Positions 46,666 to 58,870 of a stretch of 64,000 nt of DNA are shown here, in pieces; positions within the stretch are counted from its first letter, which is position 1; every line of letters starts with the position of its first letter. Source of the stretch: Fragum whitleyi (lineage: Eukaryota > Mollusca > Bivalvia > Cardiida > Cardiidae); NCBI GenBank assembly GCA_948146395.1, contig OX411558.1, forward strand, positions 33,465,350 through 33,529,349, read 5' to 3'. The translations under genes were made by a program, and so were the position numbers. The notes below the pieces were generated by a model that was not told where the DNA came from, searched no databases, and saw only the letters and a list, made by a program, of their open reading frames with translations.

Positions 46666-46998
46666 CTATTCTCTGGCCATGGATGCGGCCTGGGGTGACA
46701 TTCCTTGGACTTCTTGTGCTTCTTGTACTAACGCACAAAACGGACAACAAAACCACATAATTAGGTCGCCTATGAAACTTCCGGATATCCCCTTTTGCTC
46801 TCTTATTTTTGACCGGATGTGGGCTCCTAGGAAAAGATCTAGAACCGGAACCATGAGGCCGATACCGCAAACCAGACAACTCTCTCCAACTGCTTCGGCA
46901 TTCTTACCGAATTGATAACACGGGATAAAGTAGCTGATGATACACAGTGAGAAGTTATCAAAACATCCACACAGACCATGTTGCCATTCTCCAGACAT
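46666..46998 (-). CDS. PLAC8/cornifelin-like Cys-rich protein
   Basis: The protein has 110 residues, the usual length for this family of small Cys-rich membrane-associated proteins. ATG at 46998 gives MSGEWQHGLCGCFDN, the typical W-X2-GL-X-X-C beginning. The family Cys clusters follow: IISYFIPCYQFGKNAE, CLVCGIGL, then IREQKGISG and a hydrophobic IMWFCCPFCALVQEAQE near the end. The N-terminal and CCPFC-containing segments are moderately hydrophobic. The whole coding region is in one exon, 24 nt downstream of a splice acceptor (CTATTTTCAG before 47022), so at least one 5' UTR exon lies upstream and was not located. Relatives are linked to cell-size control, ion transport or epidermal envelopes; the role here is unknown. 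Confidence 0.85.
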   Translation of the reverse strand: MSGEWQHGLCGCFDNFSLCIISYFIPCYQFGKNAEAVGESCLVCGIGLMVPVLDLFLGAHIRSKIREQKGISGSFIGDLIMWFCCPFCALVQEAQEVQGMSPQAASMARE

Positions 46999-47022
46999 CG
47001 TCAAATATTTCTCTACTACTAC
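46999..47022 (-). other. 5' UTR part of the PLAC8-like coding exon
   Basis: The acceptor AG lies at the complement of 47023..47024, preceded by CTATTTTC. The 24-nt UTR follows, then the ATG. Confidence 0.65.
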
Positions 47023-47024
47023 CT

Positions 47025-48316
47025 GAAAATAGACGTTACACATCCGTTATTTAAGTGACTTAGGACAAGTTACAAATTGCTTCAAAAGACAAAGATACGA
47101 GTTTATCCACAGCAGAGGATCCCTTAGTGCCGGAACCGCTCTACTAACTATCGAGTAATTCTATTTTTTTTAAATACATATTTCAGGAACTTGGTTGCTT
47201 TAAATAGCGTCATAGTTGGGAAAAACAACAACAACAAACAAATATATATTAAACCCTACAATATTTGTATACCCTATTACCTGATTGCTTAAACGAGAAT
47301 ATTTTGACCAACTAGGAACCCCCGGCCTACGATTTTTTTTTTTACAACAGATCACCATTTTTAAAGGAACTTTTCTTATCAGTCAATCATCATTTGAAGG
47401 TGTTTAGAAATTTGGATTTTATCTGTGGATTTCATCGCGTAAACAAGAATATCTCAAGTGAAGATAAGGCCTCATTTCTCGTGGTTTCTGTCTATTTTCG
47501 AACGAAGTCGTGTTATGTCCTAACAGTCATACGAAGAAGGTTTCATGGAAATCTGGTGGTATTTATTATTTATGGACTTCTAGCCCCTACTGCGTAAACG
47601 AGAAGTGTTTACGGACAACCGTACAGAAACAACACAGACGGGGACTAATCCATCGCTTAAGTCCTACTGGCCTTCCGTCAATGGAGCTTAAAACAAATAT
47701 TGGTCTTGGCCGTCATTGCTGAAGCCCAAAATCTTAAAATTGAAATGACATGCGAGATTAAACGATTATACAGCGCCATTTCCAACGGCAATGCCCACAA
47801 AGTAGAAAAAAAAGCAATGCATTGGCTCAAGTGACTAAGTAAAGCTTTTTTATTATAGTGACCTGAATTATAACACAAACACGTTGTTGATAATGAAGTC
47901 TTATTTATATAGAACAATAGAAACACCCGGTCCCATAGACCTATATGTCATATTTATTTTTCTCAATTTGATCATATGTGTGCTCAGAATCATCGAATTG
48001 TTCATTTAAGCAGACTGATTTAAGATTTTTAGATCGTAGGCAAAGCTTGATCCTTCATTGAAATGATATACAGTTGGTCAGTCGGCTCGCAAGCTTATGA
48101 CTAATTCTTCAATAAGGTGTAGTAGTCCTTTACCTGACACGAAATTGAAAGGGATAATACTATTCTTCTTGAACAATACATGATTTCAGAACAATTCAAG
48201 GCGAAATCATATCTACGATAATATACAGAAGATTTATGAAATCATTTCTGTCAAACATAAAATAAAAAATTATCATAATGTAGTTGCAATGAAATTAACA
48301 AGGTAAGGAAAAGCAG
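47025..48316. other. probable 5' intron and upstream region of the PLAC8-like gene
   Basis: No upstream exon could be chosen. T-rich runs occur at about 47333. 47400..47640 contains vague matches to modular-repeat phrases, but no borders. Confidence 0.4.
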
Positions 48317-48459
48317 GGATGGATTGATTGATTGATTGATTGATTGATGGATGGATGGATGGATGGATGGATGGATGGATGAATGGATGGCTGGCTGGCT
48401 GGCTGGCTGGCTACTGGCTGGCTGGCTGGCTGGCTGGATGGATGGATGGATGGATGGAG
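48317..48459. repeat. compound tetranucleotide microsatellite
   Basis: Successive blocks of GATT, GGAT, GGCT, then again GGCT and GGAT, with one CTACTGGCT break at about 48410. The order looks like stepwise motif change by single substitutions. Confidence 0.95.
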
Positions 48460-48682
48460 TGGTAAAAGCTATATTAAATACACGCAAAATCTTGAAATGT
48501 ACAACAAGAACAGTATAAAACAATATATACATCTAAGGTTGTTACACATTTCTTTGGTTAAATCTATTTTTTACATCTATTTGGAGAAAATTTCTTACAG
48601 CTTAGATAATCCCTCTCGAATCTGCTTCCTGTAAAATTTACCAGTACTCAGGCGAATGAATTGGCCAATATATAGATCGGCC

Positions 48683-48758
48683 AAGCTCCTCGGGAATCAA
48701 AATCAGGACCTCTTGGTCAGAGAGTTGGACACTCTACCTCTCGATCACGGACACCACT
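48683..48758 (-). repeat. tRNA-like SINE head
   Basis: On the minus strand, GTGATCGAGAGGTAGAGTG resembles an A box and TTTTGATTCCCG a B box, with spacing close to a tRNA (about 34 nt between). There is a stem-like CTCT...AGAGG middle. The acceptor stem does not close, so this is a SINE or tRNA pseudogene and not a tRNA gene. Confidence 0.4.
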
Positions 48759-48799
48759 CTAAAGTATTTAGTTAGAGTCGAAGTGCTCAGGGAAGCGTA

Positions 48800-51700
48800 A
48801 GGTTCATGTAAGGAGTTTTTGAACCAAATTTAATGCTGCTTCTATTTACAAATTTTCCCAATAATTTTCCCAATAATATATAAACCTGAAGCTGAAGATG
48901 AGCACAATCAGTTGCACAACATTAGAGGCACAATCTCATAACAGAATAGCCAAAACATTATGGAAAAGGGATATTTTGCTCAAAACTAACAACTTCATTA
49001 CAGCTCGATAAAATTTGCCGAAATTTTATCAGAATGTAGACAAATGTTCCTACTAGGTACTACTACAACCTTAGATATAAACCCAGTCTCAAAAGGCTCT
49101 TTTGAAACAATCAATTTCCATTTATTTTGTTAACATTAATGTCAATCCGGATTGGTCTGTTTTTATAATAGATGTTAGGTATGGTGCAACACCACAAAAA
49201 ATATTGTGAAATATTTTCTGAGATTTATTTCAAATAATACTTTTTTTCATTCAATGATCTATAAAAATTAACTTTTTATTAATCATTTTATGAAATAAAA
49301 ATTGATGTATTGCTAAACAACCTTACAGATATATAAACTGTTATTGTCCATTTATGTTGTGATAACACACCACAATATACCTGGACATACAGCTTTTTCT
49401 TGGCAAATGAGGTGCACTTAAAATTGGGTCTCAAATTCTTTACATGCACCTTCACTGAAATACATACATCCTTATTAGGGTTATTTAACGGAATTTTTCG
49501 TGCCGTTCTGAATGAGTATTTATACCGTGGATCGTTTAGAAGTTGTTATTTTAGACTTGAATTAACCTTAAGCGGCTTGTAAATGACATATTAACAATAA
49601 AAGTCACTAAAATATGGATCAGTCATTCATCATCGCGCTGCAATGTTACGGGATTCTCTATAGTCTTGTCGGCAATTTTATTGTCAATATTTTAAATTGG
49701 ATAACATTCAAGTTATGTGGGTCGATTTATTATACTTCAGATAACTTCCGTTTATAATTTAAATGTCGAAATTCTGCAAAGTCAACGCTTTTCTTTAAGG
49801 TGTAAACGAGTGATGCTTGAGCGCACGAAAGATATTTTACATATATACCACATAATACTTGAATGCTAATTTTAGATTGCAGCCTACGGGAGAAAGTTTG
49901 ACGTTGATGAATGACAAATACGTCTTAACACCAGCTAAGTCAACTGTCAGTTACAATGTTTTAGTTGCCTACCCATTTTCGAGAAAACCGGACCACAATG
50001 AATTAAAACAGGTTATTTCTCTTACTCGTTATATAGTCGAATAGTCGACTTTGTATTTCTGTCGACATTGTATTTGTTTATGCCCAATGGTCAAAGCTCG
50101 AGCGTGCTGATAGAAAGAAAGAGGATACATACATTGATACATAGATTGATTGATACATGGATTATATCACTGTTCACCAAACCATGACTAACAGCTAACG
50201 CCTTCAACTGTATAAGGTCCTTCTTCCCTTCGTTCAGGAAGACTTAACGCTACAAACTGTTGGCTAATCTTACCCCGCTTTGCGCGCGAGAACACGTGCA
50301 ATGCGGGGGTAACATTAGCAAACAGTTAGCTCCGTTTTTCATCCTGAACATTTGGCTGCACCAATTATGTCATTTAGCGACTGATAATTGTGAAGAGTAA
50401 CTAGTCCAAACGATTTATCTTACAATTGAACCGGTAGCTATACAGCAATTTCAAAGCTGTTTCTTCCGAAACATCAATGCGTTTTAAAGTTGATCATTTA
50501 CATGAATTTTCTTTTTCATTGCAATCGTTATTTTATTTAATAATGGGGTATATCCGGGCTACATGGTTTTATTCATCGCACTCAAAATTTAGTAAAAGGC
50601 ATATGTGACCCGCCAAGGGGTTTTGACTGCGCGGACCAAAACTTGTGTGTTTGTATGCAATTTTCTGAGGCTAGTAACGTTATGAATATCCTATCTTTCT
50701 TTTTAATTTTCAAAATAACTTAAAATCTAATTGATCTCTGCGGAAAGATATTTTTTTGAATATTCATTTGAATAAGTTCCTGTGCGACCTCTTATCGCGA
50801 CATGGACGGCAAATGCATTTGTAGAAGGTTCTGGATTTTAAAGGATGTCAAGTAGACAGCCGACTACATAAGGTTAATCCTGCGAATTCACTTTTAACAT
50901 TAAACATGATGCGCATCACCTTGCAAAATTGTGTGTTCGCAATTTAGTAGTCTGAAAATGTCTAAAAGGTTGGTTCTACGTTGACCAAAAACAATAAACT
51001 GAATCAAGAAATGTTAAGCGCAATAAATGGATTCCTAGAAAAATAATATTTCTTAAAATATAAATGTTTGAGAATAAAAATATTGTCCAATATCTGAGCG
51101 AAGGATGTTGAAAAATATATAAATAACGAACATCTGCTTCCAACATAAACATTGATCGACTCTTTTTCCCTTTTTACCCTTGGCCTAGCATGTAATGCTT
51201 GATTTACCAAAACAGCAATATTCAGAAGAGAGTGGGATGTTGGGGGAGGGGGAGATGCAAATTTGTTCCTAAAATAGCTACGTATAAAGATATTGTTGAA
51301 AAAGGCAGAAAAAAAGAAGGCGGGTTTTCAATCAAAATATTCTCGTTTACGTAAAAAATGTCCACAAATATCGGAATTGTCTTGATACTTCTCACTCATT
51401 TATTTTACTATGATTTTTATTCATTTGTTCATTTGTTTACTTATTTAGAGTCAATAAATAGCACAAGTTTCCTTCAGTTTTCTGAATAATCAGAAACATT
51501 CAAGGGATGTTTAAAGGTTCTTGTGAAAATCAGTTGTAACCGTTGGAAAACACGGGGAAAGCAACTGCTCATGGATGTTCTCTAACAATATGTTCTTTAC
51601 AAAATATACAGTACACAAATATTCTCTCGAATCCTATTGTTGAAGCTTTCACAAGATGATGGTATGGTCATAATTTGCTTGCATATTCCCCTCCCACCCT

Positions 51701-52088
51701 CTTTTTAAAAGTTATAACGAACCTGAAATATTGAAAAGGTTTTTAACTAGTAGAGCATCTTATTGTTTTTCCTGTTCAGAAATGCGTCATTAATGAATCC
51801 TAAAGATGTTTTACGAGTATCTTCAATAGTTATTAAGCAATGAAGAGTGAAACGGTATCAAAAGCTAAATTTTGTCCTTGAGTAGTACAGTTTTCTGTCC
51901 TCGGAATGCGATGCTATTTTTGGACTGGTCGCAATGAAATATGTAACGTCGAAAAATTGAGACTAGTCCTTGAGGATCGTTGAAAAATGCAATGGAATTA
52001 AATATAGAGTACAAGTGATAAACGGAATAATGTAAATGTTTCGGAAATCGAAACGAAGTGGACTAAACAGTGAAAACTAAGATAGAAA
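48800..52088. other. unassigned non-coding sequence
   Basis: Short open frames exist (for example 49859..50044 on plus), but none has splice borders, a domain or a supporting neighbour. No repeat with clear ends was found. Confidence 0.4.
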
Positions 52089-52310
52089 ATGAGTATGTGC
52101 GTGATATTTCCTACAATTTCACATGAGCGTGAAGTTCACACGTTGAGCATCATAGACAACAACACAATTCAAAAAGAATGTATGCCGATGACCAAAAGAG
52201 GAATTAAGACATCGCCTGGCTATATAGCGCATAGTGAAGTCTATGGTCAAACTGTGCGGCTTTGCTTTCCGCACATCTGAAATCGTTGGGAATGTCACAC
52301 ACAGGCTCAT
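52089..52310. mobile_element. MITE, copy 2
   Basis: It is 222 bp with termini of about 41 bp (starting ATGAGTATGTGCGTGATATT) that match the inverted right end at 32 of 41 positions. The internal GGTCAAACTGTGCGG is shared with copy 1 at 19087. Overlapping open frames on both strands both start in the inverted ends and look alike for that reason. Confidence 0.7.
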
Positions 52311-53931
52311 ATAATTAAACTGAGTTTTTTTACTTCTGTTGATAAGGGTAAAAACGGTGAATAATGATTATGAATCACATTAGAGACTATTGATACAAGT
52401 TGTATACGAGATGCAAATCCGTTAAACGTGATGGATAGAAATATTTATTTAGTTTTACCAAAAAACATGCTTACCTGGTGTAAAACAGATTATAAAGTTT
52501 CCAAAAGTCAAATTCACAATTGAAGCTTTGAAAGTTGGCTGTTAAACCGGTATATTTCTAGCGTAGGCTGGTCGGACGGTATAAACACGCATGCGCGTAG
52601 AACATCATAAGTGGGATACACAGGGATGACTGTGTTACCTATATATCGTAAATGAGCGAAAACATGTCGTAAATCTAGTTTGAATCAAGCTGTACTTACA
52701 ACATTACGGTCTCACACTGACAATTATCATTTTTCACCACGTATTGATTTAGTCTTAAGTTGGAACTTGACGAAAATACTGTTGTTTTAATGCCACTTGC
52801 TTATAATTGAATGAACAATGAATAAAGGGATTGCAAAATGCACACCATTTATGAATTTCCACATAAATAAGGTAGTTTTGCGGGTTACTCAGTCTGGCCG
52901 CCAGACTCTTCTTTACAGTAATTCTTTTCAAAGGGTATTAAATGCGAACATTATACTTTACTTTCAATTAAGTCCCCTTTCACCAAGAAGAAGATTTTTT
53001 TATCGCATGTTAATATGAACTTGGATTAAAAGGCTTGTAAAAGAAAAAATATTTTCTAAATAAGCAAACAAAAACGACTGCCAATGGCCAGTATACGGGT
53101 TAGTTTAAATCAGCGTCTTATATGTAATTGGAAATTTGCTACTAAATCTGACTATTTTCTCGAATTAAGTGAAAGATAGTTTATGAATCGAGGAAATGAT
53201 ATTGTTCTAACAAATACATTTTTTGGTCATTTTAACCCAATCCCATGAGTAATTGAACCATAGAAATACTTCGCCAGCGGGTCGTTTAAATGTCGCGATA
53301 TTCCTGGACCCTTTTAAAGCAGGAATAAGATATTGATAACAAGTGTTGGACACCTTACGATGATTAGATCTAGTAATTAACTGAAATGGACCTTGAGGAG
53401 CTTAAAACCCAGTTACGGCGTATGTGCGATTTTTGTAGATATTTATTTCCTTGAAGTGCATTCAGTTACCATTCAAATAGCACTTTTAGCAATTGGTCGT
53501 TGGGCGGCCCTTTAAATTCGATACCCATAAGTTGATTAAATTATGTTCTAGAATTCTCATTTTTCTAATCTCTATATGGTAGATAACCATAAAAAAGACA
53601 ATTTACATTCGTGTGGACTCTGGAGCAGCTTCCTTTAGTTTCTATACTTTTTTCACACATTCACTAGCACTACACCCTTTTCGAGTCCTTATGTACTCAT
53701 CATATAAAGGTTTACGACAATTCCCTCATTAGGTTGGAGACAAATTCAGATAGGAATTTTTGCTGCTACATGGCATCGGACCCTTGACCTCATGGTCTAA
53801 CAGTTAGGGCCTATTTCACTAGTCGGCGACCCCTCTGAGATTCCACGGCGCTCGAGCATTTTTCAGGTCGAACAATCGTAAATATTCATATTTTTTCGGG
53901 AAAAATAGGTACTCTGACTTCTCACGATCTT
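52311..53931. other. unassigned non-coding sequence
   Basis: No gene supported. 53793..53850 (CATGGTCTAACAGTTAGGGC then GAGATTCC) faintly resembles a tRNA-derived SINE, but is not convincing. Confidence 0.4.
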
Positions 53932-54716
53932 CATAATCACAAGGTATAACGTGCCACGCTGACACCAGAAAGTTAGTGGACAGCTGACCAAGTTTGTCGA
54001 TAGGGAACTGACGGTGGAGTAAGTTTTTTACTGATTTGTTAACTGATCTTTTTTTTCAACTTTAAGTATCACTGTAAAGATAAATGATTCTTCCTTTAGG
54101 AAATAAAAGTAGAGGGTAACAACTAAGCAAAGTGAGCGAGTTCTAGCCCTAGGAGTGAGCAGCTTTGAATAGCATGTGCAAATATATCTCATTTAGCAAA
54201 AACTAATGAGAAATTCAGAACTTCTGGTGAGGAATTTAAACAAATCAATGGCTCAGGACAAAACAGAGTTTGTTTTTGGTTTGTTACTAATTCTTTGTCA
54301 AACAGCCTGACTATTCTTCATTTGTTGCATTTGTATAACAGCATTTATGTTACCTATACACTCATACCAAATATCTCGGCGAAAGATCCACATTGAGCGA
54401 AGATATACGTACCTTTATGGGCCTGGGTTGAGGCAAATATGATAACAAGACACCCCGTGAATTTTTAGCGATTGGATATCGACACCAGAGTTAAAAGAAG
54501 TTGTGATAACTCGACACCTACCGTTAAATCGTCTTTATTACTCCCAAAACGCTCGTGTAGTGATCGTATACGGAGCGGTTTCTGTACATTTCATCTTACG
54601 TAGGCTCAATGATTAATTTAGGAGCATCTTCAAACAAATCCCGTGACTTATAGCACTCATTTCACCGTTCTGTCCATCTGACTTTGAACCAAGTTGGCCA
54701 ACTCCTTTTAAATATT
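53932..54716 (+). repeat. inverted duplication, left arm
   Basis: The arm runs from CATAATCACAAGGTATAACG to CTTTTAAATATT and is the reverse complement of 57322..58016 with many small differences. It also carries about 100 bp (near 54165..54280) that the right arm lacks. Shared blocks include GATAGGGAACTGACGGTGGA, ATAACAAGACACCCCGTGAA, CTCGACACCTACCGTT and TCAATGATTAATTTAGGAGC. A GTAAGT and a downstream TTTAG/TTTCAG are kept in both arms, but no translatable exon results. Confidence 0.85.
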
Positions 54717-57321
54717 AGCATTCATAAATGCGATATCTGAAACGTTCATAGGACGTTTCATATCGCGAAATCGTATTTCCCCATCTTCACATCGGTTACT
54801 AAGCGTTTTCATACCTTCTGTTTTTGTTACGTGTATATTCTTTTGCATCTGAATGTGGAAAATATAAGTGTTGATCTAAATTTCTTATATACAGCTTACT
54901 TACGTGTATGATATGTAATGTTGGTCACACTGCGTCTTACAGATTACATTTCGCCAGAGCAAGGCTGTCATGCGTTCAGGATACGAAAGCGCTCGCCGCT
55001 AATAGTTTTTATAGCGAGCAGTCTATCTTGAAAGGACCGCAAGCGTTTTTCAAAAACGGCATGGTTGCTGGGCAACAAAAGTGACTCAATTTAAAGTTCG
55101 ATCAAAGAAACACTTTAAATCTATAAATTGAAGTAAAAAAGATTTTGTACTCATAGATCCCGCTCCAGATGGTAAAATATCCGAACAAAACGAAAATCAT
55201 GGAATTTTCGAAAAAAAAAAAAAAAAAAAAAAACAAACAAACAAACAAACAAAACCGGCCATGGTCAAGCTTTCTGTTTGCTGTATGCTTTTCACCTTAT
55301 GACGCTTCTAGCTGATTATTTCAAGCTCCTCAAGCAATCGTACCATTCAGGATAGGAGAGCAAGAAAGCGCTCGCTAACGTTGGCTAGCTCTTTGCTTTT
55401 CTGAACGCTGGACTGAGCTGTAGTATCACAGGTACGTCGATTGTTGACTGGCTAGTCTGCCTCAACTTGTCGATATTGAGTATCGGAGGGTAGTGTAAAT
55501 TGGGACAGGTTAACCAGTCTACGTCGATGGATTCATTTACAATCAGGTGGCATTCTAGACCGATGCATCTGGAGTTAGAGTCCGGAAACGAAATTGTCTA
55601 TTTGCGAACGGACGGACCATGGGGATCACTTGTGTGAAGTTTCATGATTCTGGTTCATTTTTTTTTTCTTGAGTTAAAGTCCGGGAAGGAAAATGTCTAA
55701 GGACAGACGATTAGACGGACGAGACAGACATGGTGAAACTAAGATACCTCCCTCTACTTCGAAGAGGGTGTAATGAAACGTGATCCGTCATGCGAAAAGG
55801 AAACATATTGGACTTGCGTAAAGTGTCTATCTTAGTCAAAATGCGCAGACTGACAAGGATCAAACCTCTCGCACTTGGTTGATTTTCTGCGACCAGAATA
55901 ATCTAGTCATAATCATAATACACCTTTCAGCTAAAGAATAATTGAAATGCGACCTCTGGTTGCCTTGTGCTGTATCCTTCCTCGTTTCCAGATGTTCTCC
56001 ATTTGAATTCCCAGATGGACCCTTTTCGCGTTTGATTCGTCAATTTTGTATTCTTTGGTAAAGACTTTTAACAGAATATTAATTATGGAAAGTTAGCTGG
56101 AAATTTCAAATGTTTGTTCCTGTAATGTAAATTGATACTTACGCTGTAGAAAGAATAACGATTTGTGCATGTAATCATATCAGTTTATGTCGGTATGTTA
56201 CAGTAGCTGTGAGGCCATTTTTGTCCTTGTTGATTCGTATCATTATTGTAAATTACGGATCAAACGTAGCACACTCGACCTTGGTCATCCGTATCAAACG
56301 CATTGTAGAGTAGCAAGTTACTCTTTTCTAGCCTTTTTTCTTGATTTTTATCAAAATTTCTGCAAAACAGCCGAAAAGCTACAAGACTTTGCCATCTCTA
56401 TTGTGAACTGTAAACGATAAAATGGGTAACCATACTAGGTTGCTATTCTTAAATGTGTTACCAGCATGACCAAGGCAGTACTGTTTTGCATGACTCGTTT
56501 ATTCGATTGACGGGCGAATCAAACGAGGTGCCACAACATGGGTTTGATACACGATCGTGTATATTTAAAACAAGAAGCCCATGAGGGCCTGTATCGCTTT
56601 CAAATATCTATCGATGAGAAACTCAGATATATAAAGAAGATTCCGTGGGATTTTGTGAAGAGGTCAAAATATGGTCAGAAAGTGTAGGCCTAACCCTGTA
56701 TGGACAGCCATTTTTCAAACTGTATTTATTAGTAGCGATTCTAAATATGAAAATTTCTTTTTAAAAAAAAAATGTCTTGATGAATCTCTAAAAATTAATC
56801 AATACTATTTATAGCATAGAAAAAATGAAATTAATTTTTGTCATCATTTACCCTGCCAGACAACACCCGTATAAAGTCCAATCAAACTTCTGCAAGGAGA
56901 ATTACCCAGGGAACATTATCCTGCGAAGTTTGGTTGAAATAGGTCTAATAGTTTGGAAGGAGAAGATTTTCAACGCTGAATCAATTCCCACCAAGCCATG
57001 GCCTTATTTGGGTGTCAATCAAGAATAACTCGAGAAAAAACTCATACAATAAACACTTATGCCATGTTTCATTTATATTGGCGCAATGGGAGAAGAAGGT
57101 TTTTGTGGATTTTACAGTAAAAATAAGCCCCGCCCTGGCACGTCCATATGTGGGGGTCAATATTTCATACACGTAAGCAAGCTGTATATACGATATCAAG
57201 GTCAACCGCTAACATTTTTCCTCATTCAGACGCATTTTTAGACACTAATTAATATACGCATAACAGTTACTGAACGTTTGAAAACGATATATAACCGATA
57301 TTGGTAAAGAAGGGGAATACA
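54717..57321. other. spacer between the inverted arms
   Basis: About 2.6 kb with no gene recognised. It contains a short palindrome at about 54729..54775 (GCGATATCTGAAACGT...ACGTTTCATATCGC), an A-run with (AAAC)n at 55207..55252, a GGAC/AGAC-rich repeat fragment (about 55600..55770) and a modular-repeat fragment (56570..57230). Confidence 0.5.
56570..57230 (+). repeat. modular repeat fragment
   Basis: It starts AACAAGAAGCCCATGAGGGC then CTGTATCGC, a variant of the family 5' end with its own small palindrome (GCCCATGAGGGC). Inside are GGAGAATTACCCAGGGAACA and AATAAGCCCCGCCCTGGCAC. The 3' hairpin is missing. Confidence 0.6.
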
Positions 57322-58016
57322 AATATTTAAAAGGACTTGACCAATTTGGCTCAATGTAAGATAGGCAGAACGGTGAAAATAAGTGCTATAAGTCACGGGA
57401 TTTGTTTGAATATGCTCCTAAATTAATCATTGAGCCTACGTAAGATGAAATGTACAGAAACCGCTCCGTATACTGTCAGTACACGAGCGTTTTGGGAGCA
57501 AAATAGATGATTGAACGGTAGGTGTCGAGTTATCGCAACTGCTTTTAACTCTGGTGTCGATTTTCAATCGCTAAAAATTCACGGGGTGTCTTGTTATCAT
57601 ATTTTCTTCTACCAAGGCCAATAAAGGTACGTATATCTTCGCTAAATGTGGATCTTTCGCTGAGAAATTGGTATGCATGTAGAGGATACAAAAAAATGCT
57701 CTTATACAAACGCGAAAAATGAAGAATAGTCATGTTGTTTGACAAAGAATTAGTGACAATCCTAAAAAACAAGCAAAGCTGTCCACTCCTAGGGCAAGAA
57801 CTCGCCCATTTCGCTAAGTTGTTACACTCTACTTTTATTTCCTGAAAGAAGAATCATTTATGTTGACAGTGATACTAAATGTTGAAATAAAAAAAATCAT
57901 TTTGGTTTACAAATCAGTAAAAAACTTACTCCACCGTCAGTTCCCTATCGAAAAAATTGATCAGCTGTCCACGAACCTTTTGGTGTCAGCGTGGCACGTT
58001 ATACCCTTTGATTATG
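57322..58016 (-). repeat. inverted duplication, right arm
   Basis: Reverse-complement partner of 53932..54716. On the minus strand one frame keeps 75 codons (57545..57772) where the left arm has a stop in the same place (TGA within GLG-GKYDNK), so if this was ever coding the left arm has lost it. I recognise no protein family. Confidence 0.85.
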
Positions 58017-58870
58017 GTGCCATTATTGTGACGCCCCCTACAACGCTCTTGATGCGATTCTACTACAGTTCTACGACAGACTGCTTTTCTTATTGTGATT
58101 TACAACGCCCAGTCGACGACATTACCGTTGTGTTGAAGATGCTGTAGCCATGCCATGTGCTTTCTTGGCGATCTTACTGCGTTCATACGTCGAGTACACT
58201 AGGGTGATTTAGACTCTTTTAAAAACATCTATCTTTACTTGTCAGTTCCTTATTTGCTTTTGAATTGTAATGTATATGCAGTGTTTGCAGCCAATCTCGT
58301 GACGAGTGTCTGCAATTTTTTATGTGTTTTTATAAACACTTATCCTTTCTTTCAGAATGAAAATCGTGGAATAATTAATTATTATATTTTTATAGAATTT
58401 TAAGCAGATAAAACCATTATTTAAATTTTAAGATTAAGGAGACTGTCTCAGTCCCCTGAAATCGTGTCCACAGTCTAGAGATCACACTCTGTGAAACACC
58501 AAGCCCAAAAACAACATCTCGCAAGCTGTGTCTTTTTTTCAAACAGTCCAATGACCGTTCATCAGCTTGAAAATGTCGTCACTAAGTGGCGGTATATATT
58601 CAAGTAAGTCACTTTTAAGCGATATATTCACTTACATAGCAAAATAGTGATGTTTTTTCGATTTATTGTTTGTCTCATACAATAACCCCGGGAGAGCAGT
58701 ATTTCGTCATGTAGCCCATGCGCACGTGCAACTTATGCAGGTACAATGAATCACAAAGATATATCGTTCTAATTGATGTGCGAAATGCTATATATGTGGT
58801 ATTTTTCAAAACATTTCCCCTACAAAAAATAACAACAACAACAAAAATGTCTTTGTTCCCTATTTTTCCC
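58017..58870. other. unassigned non-coding sequence
   Basis: No supported feature. Confidence 0.4.

Noticed and set aside
48251..48634. Open frames with HPSIQPAS or GWLAGWL repeats
   Set aside because: Readings of the tetranucleotide microsatellite.
48683..48758. Functional tRNA gene
   Set aside because: A and B box likeness only; the acceptor and anticodon stems do not close properly.
49859..50044. 61-codon plus-strand frame
   Set aside because: No family resemblance, no supporting exons or poly-A signal.
53934..54130. Exon-intron-exon structure in the inverted arms (GTAAGT and TTTAG signals)
   Set aside because: Joining the flanks in the frames tried gives an early stop, so the splice-like signals alone are not enough for a gene call.
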